In this document: piece after piece, positions 14,209-24,607 of the stretch | How the letters are laid out: the number at the start of each line of letters is the position of its first letter | Numbering within the stretch: the first letter of the stretch is position 1 | Origin: Porites lobata | Lineage: Eukaryota; Cnidaria; Anthozoa; Scleractinia; Poritidae | Reading direction: 5' to 3' | DNA length: 64,000 bases | NCBI GenBank assembly: GCA_942486035.1 | Contig: CALNXK010000008.1 | Span: 4,414,501 to 4,478,500, forward strand | Translations under genes and position numbers: made by a program | Notes under the pieces: model-generated | Database searches by the model: none | What the model was told of the DNA's origin: nothing | The model's input: the letters and a program-made list of their open reading frames with translations, nothing else

Positions 14209-14587
14209 CAGTAAAACCCCGCAACTAAGAACATGGATTTTAAGAACCTGTTAGGCTAAAATTTGCCAGTTCAGTCCCCTCTATATAAGAACCTGTTTAG
14301 CCAAAAATTTGAAAAAGGTTTTTATTTTCTAAAATCTTTGAAAAAATTATGTAAACTTGGGCAAATGAGATAAGTCAACATTCATAATCCTCTTTGGAGA
14401 CATAGGTTCCTTATCTCCCCAACTGCAATGTAAATTTCATTGTTCATACTCTTAGTTATATTGTATTTTTTTCTTCAGAAAGAAGAAAGAACCTAAACAG
14501 CCTTAATTTGTGCTAACTACAATTTATATAAGAACCTGTTTAGGCTAACTTGGAAAAACTCTGGTTCTGAGTCACGTGGTTTTACTG
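14209..14587. mobile_element. Tc1/mariner (pogo-like) MITE
   Basis: Inverted ends cagtaaaacccc and gtggttttactg are flanked by TA on both sides (14207-14208 and 14588-14589), the target preference of Tc1/mariner elements. The interior repeats the words aagaacctgtt and taagaac. About 379 bp, no coding capacity. It lies just downstream of the LCLAT1 stop codon, so it may fall in the 3' UTR. A relative is at 31257-31451. Confidence 0.8.
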
Positions 14588-14740
14588 TAGTCAAATGGAA
14601 TGGCAAATTTCCTGAGACCAATCCAACCAAAATTTTTCCAGCTGTACCAAATGATCCATCTAATTTTGGACTGAAAGTTTCAGAAATTTAGGTCAAATGG
14701 ATTACACCCACTATAATTGCTGCAACTTCTAATTATTCCT

Positions 14741-17700
14741 TCAGTTGGCCTTAATGCTAAGTGGTTTCTGTGTCTGTAAAAATATTTTGTCAGTTCCTCC
14801 AAAAAGTGACAGCACAACTTGAGTAGCCCCAATGAATAACACATACCATCTAGCAAGCACAGATGCATACAGCAGAAGTGAAATGCAGACTGCGAATGCT
14901 ACCCAAAAAATTAAGCATTTCACAAAGAGATATCTAACAGTGATTTCAGTCTCGCTAGCCAACTCTGGAGGGGGTCCAAACTGTTTGCTTTTAGTGTAAA
15001 AATTTTTCAGTCTTTCTTCCTTTTCTTTCCAACGTTCACAGCACCAGGCTTCCAGACCTTTCGTATCTCGAGGAAGCTCCTTGTCAGAGTAACGTCGAAG
15101 ATGAAAATGAATTTCATCAGGAACATTTCCCTTGAGTAGGTCCATTTCTTGAAAACAGTAGTTTTGTGAATAGCCAATTGTGACATCATGAATTGCATCT
15201 AGTCTACCTTGACGAAGTTTTTCAATGCAATAAGTGAATCCACGGACACGAGGATGCAATACATAATCATAACATGGAAGGTTATTTTTGTCCGCGAATG
15301 AGTCACTCTTAATTTTGCTGCCTTCTTCAAGGTTGGTGCCCTCTGGAAACAGAAGAAGCTGCAAACAAGCTGATGAATCTACAAAATAACTGAGCACTGT
15401 GTTGAGATAGCTCTCATCCTGCTCCCAGCGACGTTTTAAGAAAATGTACAAAGCATTCTGCATGGCCCAGCCTGCAATTATGGAAAATAATTCCCTTAAA
15501 GAATAATAAACTAAATTACCGTATTTCCTCAAATAATAGCCATCCCTCGATTAATCACCTCCCTTGAATAATCAAATTATGTTAATAATACAAAATCTTT
15601 TTTTTTCAAAAAGGGGCTAGTAAGTGCAAAGTCTGATATATGAAAATGATTTTTACTTACCTAAGTATTAAAAACTTCAGAATATTTTCCGACGAATGAA
15701 GATTAAAATTGATTGCAATAATTGAGTTTTGAAATCTGTTCATTCTATTTTCCAACGTTTGATTCTGTTGTTTTTAAATTTAAATGATTGGATAATGATA
15801 ATGGGAGCCATATTTGTTTACTCTGAAGCAGTGATTTTGTCATTTAGAAGGTGATTTCCTCTGATCAGTAATATTAAGTTTCATAGTAAATAACTGGAAA
15901 AACTAAACAAAATGAATGGGCACAGCAATTCAGGTCAATGATTAACATGTCACTCCAATGAAATACCAGGTGAGCTTTTGTGCAAAAAAATGATATCTTC
16001 ACATGTAAAAAAAACATATTATCTTCACACATGAACAGTTCACTGTTGCTATGGTTACATAATAAATCGCACCTTTCCTAGCAAAAAAAAATATCAAGAT
16101 GATTGGTTTGGTATTTCATTGGTGTTGATATACAGTAAAACATTGCATGGCCACTTGAAGATCTGAAATTTCTCTTCTCTTGTTGAAAAATACTCCACTT
16201 GTTCAATGTGCTCACTTGTAAAACATTTGAAACCCTTGAAGAAAAATTTTGTATCTCTGCATTGCCTTGTAATATCCTCTATTTAACAATAATAATTATT
16301 TTGGGCAACAAAGAAGCAACAACCAAGCATAAATTATTCTTAATTTTGGATATATTCACTTTACTCATATCATAAGAAATGTATAAGAGACAGTCATGAA
16401 AAAAATTTATGAGGCCTTGCCAGGGGGGGAGGGGGTCCCATGTCGCCCGTCTGAATTGTAAAACGTATCGTGTTGGTGTTTATAAATGCTTGTCGCTTAT
16501 TGTCAGCTTTGCCATCACTGTCCCAATTTGACTGAGGGAGGTTGTCTCTTGTCGTGATTTCATTTTATGCGCTGTCACTACTTTTTTGGGCCATGTCGCT
16601 TGTCGGAATTTACCCTAGCAGGGCCTCATTTATACATGTTGAGACAAGGGCTAAAAGTGAATTACAGACATCGCAACACTAACCTGGACCTGGTGAATAC
16701 TTGAGCTCATGCTTCATCATTATCTTTTCATGTTTAAGCTCTCCATGGCGCGCCACTGCACTCCAATAGAACATCCAGTCCAAACGGCACCTGTGATTCA
16801 TAATTATGATGGCATTCTCACTCTTGGGAGGTGTGTCACCAGTTATTACAATCTTTACACCAAACAGCATCTCTGAAAATAGAACAATGACGTAAGAGAT
16901 CATTTCTGAGTTACAAAACCGTCAATTTTAAAATTAGTCCAACAGCAATTTTTAAATCACCCTCAAGATTAAAACAGAGACCTTGAGCAATTCAGAATGG
17001 TCCACTACTTTCATTACTTAAAATAATATTTTAATAATAAATCACTATTTTGACAAAAAATATTGTGTGAAGCTTTTTCTGTCTGAACAGAACCACTGCC
17101 CAAATATTTCAACACGCACACATGTTTAATCATGTAATAAAATCCCAAGTGTTGGTAGCAGAGCTTTTGCATCAGGCACGGTACATGTATTCAAGTACAG
17201 TGGAACCTTGATATAACGAAAGGCCAAGGGCCTGGCAAAACTTGTTGGCTATAACGAGGTTTTGTTATATCAAGGTTCTTTTTCATATGTTTTACTATTA
17301 CTGGGGTAGAGATTTAATCGTTTGTTTAACCGAGGACTTTATTATATAGAGGTTCGTTATATCAAAGTTCCACCACACTGGTCACTTGTATACCAGGCAC
17401 CAGTAATTCAAAAGGTGGATAACACTATCCACTGGATAAAGCCCTATCCAATGGATACCATGATTGGTTTCCCTAATGCTTAGCTGCCGGATAGTGAATT
17501 ATCCAGTTGAAAGCACTATCCGACGCGACATTTGAACAAGTTACCAGGGCTAGGTCAACAGTTTAACCCGAGGGGACTCCCATATTAAAGTGACAGGGTG
17601 CTCGTCATCTCACTCTGGGGTGTAAATTGCAGATTTTGGTCTCACTTAGGGTGTTTGGGATGGAAAGTCACTATATTTGCCCATTCAGGTATCGCTTAGT

Positions 17701-20182
17701 ACTATACATAAAGAAATTTACACAAAATGTCTTAACACTGACCACACAGGGGTCAGTTTAAGCTTGAGCCACACCCACATTAGTCTGCCTTAGGAGTTTA
17801 ATTTGAATTTTCTGATGTGCATCCCTGTCACTTTTATATGGGAGTCCCTCCCCCTGGCAGTTTAACTTAGTTCTGGTATAGCAGGAATGGATGCTAAACT
17901 TGCAAAAATAAAATTGCTTACACAGTACCATGAACTGCCCTGCTTATAAGCCCTGGGCTGATATTTGAGACGGCATATAACCAGAATAGAAAATTGCTTT
18001 CAAACCAGCTACAGCAGTGCTGAAAACAATATTTTACATTTACTGGTTTTCAATAACGCTTCAAAACATCATGATAAATCAAATTCATTTCAATACAAGC
18101 TAGAGCAGGGCTTATATTTGGATGAGCTTCTAACTGGATGTAAGGTAAAGGTAAAGGCGCACAAGAGCCAAAGGCCCAAACGGCCACAGCTAATCTCGGT
18201 TTCATCAGCGTGAAGCAACTAGGAGTATTGCTACTCCCCCCTAGACGGATGCTAGTCCATCGCAGGGTTATCCCCCAGCAGTATGTCGCCAATACCCATT
18301 TATACACCTGGGTGAAGAGCGACAAAGTGGAGTAAAGTTCCTTGTCTAAGGAAACAACGCGACAGGCAAGGCTTGGTCCCTGGACCTCCAGATCCAGAGT
18401 TCGAGGTGTTAATCACTCGGTGACACACACCTCCACTGGATGAATCTTATTGGTACTTAATTTCATGGGTATTTAATTTTGCAATTTTGGTGAGAAAGTA
18501 TTTCACGGGGTTTTATTTTCAAGTTTTCAACATGCAAATATGAGAAAAGGGAATTAAATTTAGCGATTTAAGCATTCCCAACTTCATTTTATTAAAGAAA
18601 AAAGTCTGAAAGGCTTCAAATTTCTAGAAAAAAGCAATGTGCTTTACAAATTAACGTTATTTCACAGTCTTACTGAAGATACAAAACCGAGCTTACCAGA
18701 ATAACCAGTTAGCAAGTTATATTTTTAATTCATATCCGGTATGTGTTGTTGCTATTTCAGGTAATATTTTTTTTCTGTGATTTGAATTTTCTACATGAGT
18801 ATTTAATTTCACGTTCTTGAATTTTGTGCAGATTTATTTTCGTGAGTCTTTATTTTCATAATTTTTTGAGCAATCGCGAAAAACACAAAATTAAAGACCC
18901 GCGAAATTAAGTACCAAATAGTTTTTTGTTTACGGCTAGATGGGCCTACATGTATAACTGGAGAGGGAGGCGGCTTATAAGCAGCAGTTTATGGCATGGT
19001 ATTTCATTAAGTAAAACGAGAGTTTCACGAAATAAAAAATAATATAAATATTAAACACATAATAAAACGTACAATCGACATGCAGAGGTTTGCAGATGAA
19101 AATCCACTTAATATCTAATAATAACAAATTGTATTAATAATATGAGATTATTTAACTTAATTGGTGAAGGTACGATGAAAACTTGATCTTAGTGTCAAGG
19201 AATGTTGAGTAAGTAAATCACTTGAAATAAACAAACATAAAATAAATAAATATGTAAATTTAAACAAAAGAATCAGAAATTTTAAAACTAATTAGGATTT
19301 GGCATAGTGAGTTTCCTATGGTTCTAACATTATTTTATCAAAAATAATTTTGATTTTCCTGACACATCGGTCTGAGGTTAATCGCAAAATCTGATAACCA
19401 AAAGAGAGTTTCAGTGAAGATAAGTGATTCATTTTATCCTGCGCGTGAGTCTCAAGAAGGTAATGTTCAAGCAATATACCACAAGGTTAATGGTGTAACT
19501 GGTACATTTTTGGTAACAAAGTTATAGCAGATTATTACATGAAAATATGCAGTTCATTTTTAGGTAAATTCGATTTTCCTTCATTCGCTCTGATGAATGC
19601 TGGAAACTTCTCCGGGTGGCCAACTCACCGTGGTCAATTAAATTAAAACGTTTTTTTCGATAAAACGCAAATTTCTTGCGTTCTTCCGTGTTGTGTATTC
19701 ATACAGGGTGTCGTTAACAACAGATAAATGAGATTATGTACAATATCGTTACATAATATCGTCAATATCGAAATCTACCGTCAAAGAACGCCGAAAACTT
19801 ACCAAGAAGCGCCTATCATCATGTACACGCCGGAGATTACCGTAACAAACAGACAAGGTCATGTTGATCATGGGAAAGAAAAAACAAAACAGTTGTTATT
19901 TATAAGTTAAATCGAACGCGAGATTGATGATTATGAATGGAATCAAGTCTTTTTTCAAGACAAGAATTGGTGAGAAACATTTGTTGGAAAAAAATCACTT
20001 GATTTGCTCACCGGCGGGAGAAGTAACCAAGACACAATCAGTCGATCGTTGATCCATCGGAACCAACACGGCCGCAACCATAACAGAGGAAGAAAAGGGC
20101 CCATAAGAAATATAGAACCCAAAGTTGCAGCGAAGTACAGAACGAGAAGGTAGAAAAGTCCGCCAACAAAGTTACGGAGCAT
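14741..20182 (-). CDS. LCLAT1: Lysocardiolipin acyltransferase 1-like, four exons
   Basis: Exons on the minus strand: 20182-20012, 19812-19803, 16872-16684 and 15471-14741. Joined they give 1,101 nt (366 residues plus stop), close to the roughly 376-residue vertebrate protein. All junctions are GT-AG and phase-consistent. The product is a membrane acyltransferase of the PlsC/AGPAT family; LCLAT1 acylates lysocardiolipin and lysophosphatidylinositol at the ER. Visible signatures are an N-terminal hydrophobic segment, the WFRWINDRL block, the catalytic NHRCRLD motif (HX4D, exon 3), FPEGTNLEEGSK (exon 4), VLHPRVRGFTY, and two or three hydrophobic segments near the C-terminus. These match LCLAT1 better than AGPAT3-5. 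The start is the first ATG (MLRNF); the TTG two codons upstream is not used. Intron lengths are 199, 2,930 and 1,212 bp. Confidence 0.9.
17198..17380. mobile_element. Tc1/mariner (pogo/Tigger-like) MITE
   Basis: Ends cagtggaaccttgatataac and (right end) gttatatcaaagttccacca are inverted copies, with internal sub-repeats of the same word at about 17250-17275. Non-coding, in LCLAT1 intron 2. The cagtggaacc terminus resembles pogo-type elements. Confidence 0.7.
17397..17550. mobile_element. MITE with ggtggataacactatcc-type ends
   Basis: Imperfect inverted ends ggcaccagtaattcaaa and tttgaacaagttaccagg enclose repeated words such as ggataa, ctatcc and ctggata. About 154 bp, no coding capacity. 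A related element with gttgttcaaa ends is at 59405-59550. Confidence 0.55.
17559..17866. mobile_element. MITE with 9-bp target-site duplication
   Basis: The direct repeat cagtttaac at 17559-17567 and 17858-17866 flanks a 290-bp element whose ends are inverted copies: gggactcccatat and atatgggagtccc, continuing into agtgacaggg and ccctgtcact. Non-coding. The superfamily is not determined. Confidence 0.75.
18144..18435 (-). mobile_element. tRNA-derived SINE
   Basis: Read on the minus strand, the head resembles a tRNA gene, with an A-box-like gagtgattaacacc and a B-box-like region ending ggtccagggaccaagcc. A unique body follows, then a tail of short ggtaaa repeats at 18144-18156. I recall this family as common in anthozoans. 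It is about 290 bp, lies in LCLAT1 intron 2, and is diverged from a functional tRNA. Confidence 0.7.
18447..18920. mobile_element. MITE with tattggtacttaattt ends
   Basis: The left end ttggtacttaatttcatggg and the right end, whose complement reads tatttggtacttaatttcgc, are inverted copies about 470 bp apart. The interior carries further copies of words such as atttaatttcacg. No coding capacity. It lies in LCLAT1 intron 2. Confidence 0.75.
19803..19812 (-). CDS. LCLAT1: 10-nt microexon of LCLAT1
   Basis: Reads GCGCTTCTTG between a TAG acceptor and a perfect GTAAGT donor. The first exon ends in phase 0 after Leu-Pro-Pro, and the next exon (16872) starts with AG before ATG, which requires phase 1. 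These 10 nt bridge the phases and supply Ala-Leu-Leu plus the first base of Glu. The resulting LPPALLEMLFGVK has exactly the spacing of the vertebrate LPVALLETMFGVK block. The acceptor has a poor pyrimidine tract. An in-frame stop just upstream means the exon cannot be longer. Inferred from phase and homology; no transcript has been seen. Confidence 0.75.
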
Positions 20183-20246
20183 TTTCAACGGCGTCTTCTT
20201 TCTAGCAGCCCGTCAAACCGTGGCATAAGCGGGCGGGAAAGCGTGA

Positions 20247-20258
20247 CACGTGACGTCA
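20247..20258. promoter_or_regulatory. Overlapping E-box and CRE upstream of LCLAT1
   Basis: CACGTGACGTCA combines a perfect E-box (CACGTG) with a perfect CRE palindrome (TGACGTCA), sharing two bases. It lies about 65 bp upstream of the LCLAT1 start codon, in a locally GC-richer stretch with no obvious TATA box. CREB/ATF and bHLH-ZIP factors bind such sites; use here is an inference from position. Confidence 0.5.
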
Positions 20259-20463
20259 CAGATTGTTTGCAGCTGGCCTGTACTTTATGGTAATCGGGGC
20301 TCAAATGACCTCGGGCGAAAACATTCAGAAATTTATCCTTTGAGTTGCAAGACAAGTTGACCGTATAGGTCTCGTCTTGTTGTTAATAAATCCTCGCACT
20401 CTATATTGCAAATGAGTTCATCTAGCCTGCAATAGGCGCTATTTTTTTGGCTTTTTTAAAAGG

Positions 20464-20968
20464 CCTGCGCCTTCCGTGCCTCCCATGCAGGCGTTTTTAG
20501 AGGGGGGGGCTCGTTTTTCATCCCTCCCCACAAACGCCTGCTCAACCGAAACAACATTCCTTTCCCATTGTTCCGTTTGCGTGGTAAGTGACCAATCAAC
20601 ATTTTTGAAACAGAGTGTTGACAGGCTAAACAAGACTAAAACGTGACCCTAAAGTTACCGTTTTCCTTCTTTTCTTTCCTTCGCTTAGCAGGCTATCCTT
20701 CGCTAAGGTTATGCAGCGCATAACGTATTCTAGAATTTGACTAAATCTTACTTTTGCCGCTCTGAATCTCACATTTATTAGAGGTCAGAAAGCTTTCCCA
20801 GTGTTTCATGCGGAGCGAGTAATTATCAGATTACCCTGCGGTGAAGGTCAAAGTACAATGTGATTGGCTAAGTTTGGGAAAGGAATGTTGTTTTCCGTTG
20901 AACAGGCGTTTGTGGGGAGGGACGAAAGACGAGCTCCCCTAAAAAACGCCTGCGTGGGAGGCTAGCGC
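20464..20968. mobile_element. Non-autonomous inverted-repeat element, about 500 bp
   Basis: Arms of about 100 bp are inverted: left 20477-20570 (gcaggcgttttta, cctccccacaaacgcctg, caacattcctttccca) and right 20870-20965. No coding capacity. The interior around 20690-20820 resembles 63720-63836 at the far end of the window, so a dispersed family is present. Confidence 0.75.
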
Positions 20969-21108
20969 CTTCCCCCGTCGCGCGTGTCTCACGCCCTCGC
21001 CCCCTTCAAGCTTGCTACTCTTCCCTGAAAAAGACGGAAAACGCGAAAAAATAACGCCAGTTTGAAGGCTCAGTTCATCCGATTCGGATGCCCATTGGCA
21101 TGAATAGT

Positions 21109-21490
21109 AGTAGGGAGCTTAAGCAACAACGACGGCGACGGCTATCAAAACGTCACTTAAAAAATGAATTCGCGCTACTTCAAACGTCCTCGCGCTTATT
21201 CCAAACTCGTTCAATTCGTCAAATGTTGGCAAATTTTTCTGGAGTTTAATTCTAAGAGACTGTAGCAAAGTTCAGGAAAAGAAAAAGAAAGTCGTTGTCT
21301 TGTGTTCACGTCCTCAACAAAACGAGAAATTAGGTACTTTCACGATGTAGTCGTACAGCGACGGCAATGAAATTGTACAAAAAAAGGGTGATGGACGTGC
21401 AAAGTTGTTGTTTTGACAATCTAAACCGATTGATTTTTGTCGTTCTCGTTGCCGTCGCCGTCGCCGTCGCCGTTGCTTAAGCTACCTACT
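21109..21490. mobile_element. MITE with gtagggagcttaagcaac ends
   Basis: Ends gtagggagcttaagcaac and (complement of the right end) gtaggtagcttaagcaac run into cgacggcgacgg on both sides. About 380 bp, no coding capacity. A second copy in reverse orientation lies at 56720-57050 and carries a nested insertion, so this copy serves as an in-window empty-site reference. Confidence 0.85.
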
Positions 21491-21618
21491 GAGTAAGCAG
21501 CTTATGAGGTCACTGCACCATTGCAATTTTCTCCTCGTGTCCAATCCCTCGCAGGGTAATCTTTGATTGGAATATGGGTAGAGTGAGAGGATTTGGGATT
21601 TGACTGAGAGAGAGAGGC

Positions 21619-21673
21619 AACCTCGTTCCCAATGCTTTTCCTTTAAAAAGTGGAAAACACTGGGGACGAGGTT
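21619..21673. repeat. Short palindromic MITE-like element
   Basis: Arms aacctcgttccca and tggggacgaggtt are inverted around a short AT-rich loop and flanked on both sides by gagagagaggc. Same core family as 11590-11659. Confidence 0.65.
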
Positions 21674-21974
21674 GAGAGAGAGGCAATCCGTCAGTATTTC
21701 ATACTAACAAAATCGACGCGATTAAACCATTCCTGATTAAACACTAATCAGTGGATTTGTTCACAAAACTGGACGCGCGCATGAGATTTAAGGTCTTATG
21801 GTGACCTAAGATGGGCTACTCAGGCTCTTCGTTTGGGCGGAACTGACTTAAGTACAGCCGGTGTTAGTACTCTCATATCATCCACTCAAAAATCGTGGCT
21901 GTTCTCCTTGTCGTTTTAGCGTAATAGACTAAACTCTGAGAAATCATCGGTCATGTTAATTAGTCAGCGTTCCT

Positions 21975-22110
21975 AGTTCTGAATTGACTGCAAAACAGTC
22001 GGTTTTTTCTCAAAGGCGGTTTAGTGTAGCTTGCGAGTCTCACGCGCGAAGCGCGCGAGTCTCACACGTCCGTAGGGCTGTTTTGCATCTTTTGCAGTCT
22101 GAGTTCTGAA
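21975..22110. mobile_element. 118-bp MITE with 9-bp target-site duplication
   Basis: The direct repeat agttctgaa at 21975-21983 and 22102-22110 flanks an element with imperfect inverted ends (gactgcaaaacagtc and ctgttttgcatcttttgcag). A GC-rich palindrome (cacgcgcgaagcgcgcgag) lies at its centre. Non-coding. Confidence 0.65.
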
Positions 22111-23866
22111 ATAATGAGGTATGAACTGTATATTGGAACTGCGGTATGAAGAACTAAATGTAAAGACGATAATCACAGTTATGCACCTATGCAGCTGCGG
22201 AAAGAAGCCTAAAGAAATTCAGACTCGTACTGGATTCGAATTCTGACCTCGGTGATACCACTAGTAAGCTGACCAAAAGAGGGTCATATGCATTTCCCTC
22301 TCACGAACTAACTAAGGCCCCGTATATAGGGAGAAACTCAGGAATAGACTGCAAAGCAATCTGATTTTCAAGGTGTTTCCGAAATTCTCACCTTGACCTA
22401 GACTTGCCCACAAGTCGAGCCCAAAATTTTTCTCGAGAGCAAAGCGCGAGCTAGAATTTTTTTATGTTTTCGGTGGCAAAGTGAGCGAGACCGGAACCGG
22501 AAACGAGAAGCGTAGGACTTTGAGAAAGTCTAGTCTTGATCATTAAGTTGACGCGGCTGAGCATGGGCGAGCGACAAACTGTTTAAAAATGAAGAAAAGT
22601 TGGTCCGGCTATAGGACGGATGACCCTACCATCGAAAACGGGTGACCCGACTAGGCGGGTGACGTTGTAGCCTTATATATCTAGCCGATTTTTTTGAAAA
22701 CGAACCTAACGAAATTTGCAGCCATTTGAGTGAAAAATGGCCAAAAGGCAGGTTCCTTGTGCCCGATAGGCACTTAAAAGAAAGAACGAAGGAGAAGAAA
22801 GAAGCAATGGTTGCAAACTTCAGTTTTTATAATGGCTATTTTGGAGATAATTTTTGGCCGAAAAAATACTGTTTGACGGAAGACGTCCATTTGGCGGTAA
22901 CCTTTCCAAAAATCGAGCGAGATATGTAAACGGTTCGCCATGTTTGTGGAAGTTGGCTTGCCCAGGGCTCGGGAAGGCGAGTGAACCTTCCTCCTGGGGC
23001 AAGTTTTGTCTACATAAACGGGACTCTAGAACTAACAAATGTTTGTTTTGGATTTGCCCTTCACTGCCAGCTCATTTGAAACCGTACAGCATAGATAACA
23101 GAGTTACAGTCAGGTTATTTTTAAAACATTTATAGGAGCCATAGTGAAAGCGTATTAAAGAACCCTGTCACTAAGGCTGCATGCTATTAAGATTTCATCA
23201 CAAAACCTCTGACGCATCAGGCTGGTAGAGTGATTTTACTTGACCGGTGAAACAGAGAATAACAACTAGTGCAAAATACCTACAAGTAAACAAAAAAGAC
23301 AATGGAATTTAGCGCATATAGCGTGAAGTATTCTACACCCTTTTTCACGGGTTAAGAAAAATCTCCCTAACACCTCTAATAGTTGACTGCCCAGAAACTC
23401 TTACTTACCTAATAATGCCTTGAAAAGAAATGATTGTAGCCAACCACACAACGTGAAAAAGGAAAAAAACAATATTTTAAAAGCATTATACAGCCTAGGG
23501 GCACCAGGAATAATTGATGTGGAAACATATTTGTCATCAGATGACTGAACTAGAAGGAGACATGTTGCGGATATAAAATTTACGGCTTGAAGACAGGAAC
23601 ACTTTTGAATTGATTTTATAACACTTCCTTATATCCGAAAAAGTCAGTTTTTACAACATTTTTTTCTGACGGGGCTAAACAGGAAAACATTTGCATATAC
23701 ATGTATACATAATTTGGAGGCGAGAGATGTAAGTAGTTTTTAACAAAGTAATTTTTGAATACAGTCTAATCTTGAAGCATTAGAAGTGCGGATAAGTACA
23801 TGGCACAGTAGAGACTGAAAAAGAAAGCATAAAAAAACAGGTAAATTGAATTCAGATAAGTCGTAC
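22111..23866. other. Gap between the two LCLAT1 first exons
   Basis: No supported gene. Overlapping short frames near 22730-23130 on both strands show no domain. The stretch 22330-22560 looks like repeat debris with scattered inverted words. It would be intronic in any transcript starting from the alternative first exon at 24130-23867. Confidence 0.5.
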
Positions 23867-24130
23867 CGGAGGCAGAGTAAGCCATATTACCATAAGTCGA
23901 TCGTTTATCCAACGAAACCAACTCGGCCGTAACCACAGCAAAATCAAAGTTGGTCCCATAATGACAATTGTACCCATGAAGGATGTAAAAGAAAGCACAG
24001 CAACAAATAGTGCTCCCTTAAAAAACCGTCGATTGAAATTTGTAAACATGCCTACCATTGTGGTCGGACCAAGCAGCTTTGTTATAGATTTAATCGGTTT
24101 CCTATAGTAACGCGTCCCTTTGATTCTCAT
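23867..24130 (-). CDS. LCLAT1: Second (alternative or duplicated) first exon of LCLAT1
   Basis: Encodes a hydrophobic N-terminus followed by LLWLRPSWFRWINDRL and ends in LTLPP immediately before GT, exactly where the first exon at 20182-20012 ends (LLLPP, GT). It shares the conserved block but is only about half identical elsewhere, so the duplication is old. Both donors are phase 0, so this exon could splice to the microexon at 19812. No second copy of the downstream exons lies between 23866 and 20183, which favours an alternative first exon over a separate gene. Possible starts are ATGs at 24130, 24058 and 24049. A relic of a deleted paralog is the alternative. Confidence 0.7.
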
Positions 24131-24308
24131 GGGGTCATAAGTCAACAAAAATAACAATGGTTTATTTGCATTACCATTTACATAGATGGTGTTGCATACG
24201 AAGGAAAAAATAAAATAAATTGATAACTAAATTAAAAAGAATGGTAACCCCTCCCTCTTACAAAGAGATAGTTGGGTAGATTTAAGTAGGGTAGGATTAG
24301 AAGTGCTA

Positions 24309-24458
24309 TGTTGGTCAAGATCGACGAAGAAGGTATACAGGCCAGATTTCGTGTTCGAGCTGTATTTATTGCAAACAACTACAAAAGCACGCTATCATCT
24401 TGGAACCTCCGAACACAAGACGAAAATACGTGGGCTGTAACGCAACGGTAACGTGACA
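24309..24458 (-). repeat. 3' LTR of the Gypsy element, 150 bp
   Basis: On the minus strand it starts TGTCACG and ends CCAACA, the usual TG...CA borders, and contains AATAAA (24370-24365). A polypurine tract, ggagagggggga, sits directly upstream at 24470-24459. Short even for cnidarian Gypsy LTRs. I did not find a matching 5' LTR near 31255 and above. It ends about 180-250 bp upstream of the alternative LCLAT1 first exon on the same strand. Confidence 0.65.
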
Positions 24459-24607
24459 TCCCCCCTCTCCGAAAAATAAGATAAAATGACATACGAGTAA
24501 AAATATCGTCTCTGAGTACAGCCAATATACAGGCCATTGTTGAAGAAATGAAAATGGAAAAAAAAATAAAACATTTACAAACGCGAGGTATCAATTAATT
24601 AAGTTTC

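Noticed and set aside
16870..16872. Direct splice of LCLAT1 exon 1 to 16870 (acceptor cagag) without a microexon
   Set aside because: Phase would fit, but the protein would lose the conserved ALLE residues. The 10-nt exon restores both phase and spacing. Kept as the fallback model.
22726..23135. Three overlapping frames on both strands
   Set aside because: No domain or splice context, and composition is like the surrounding repeat debris.
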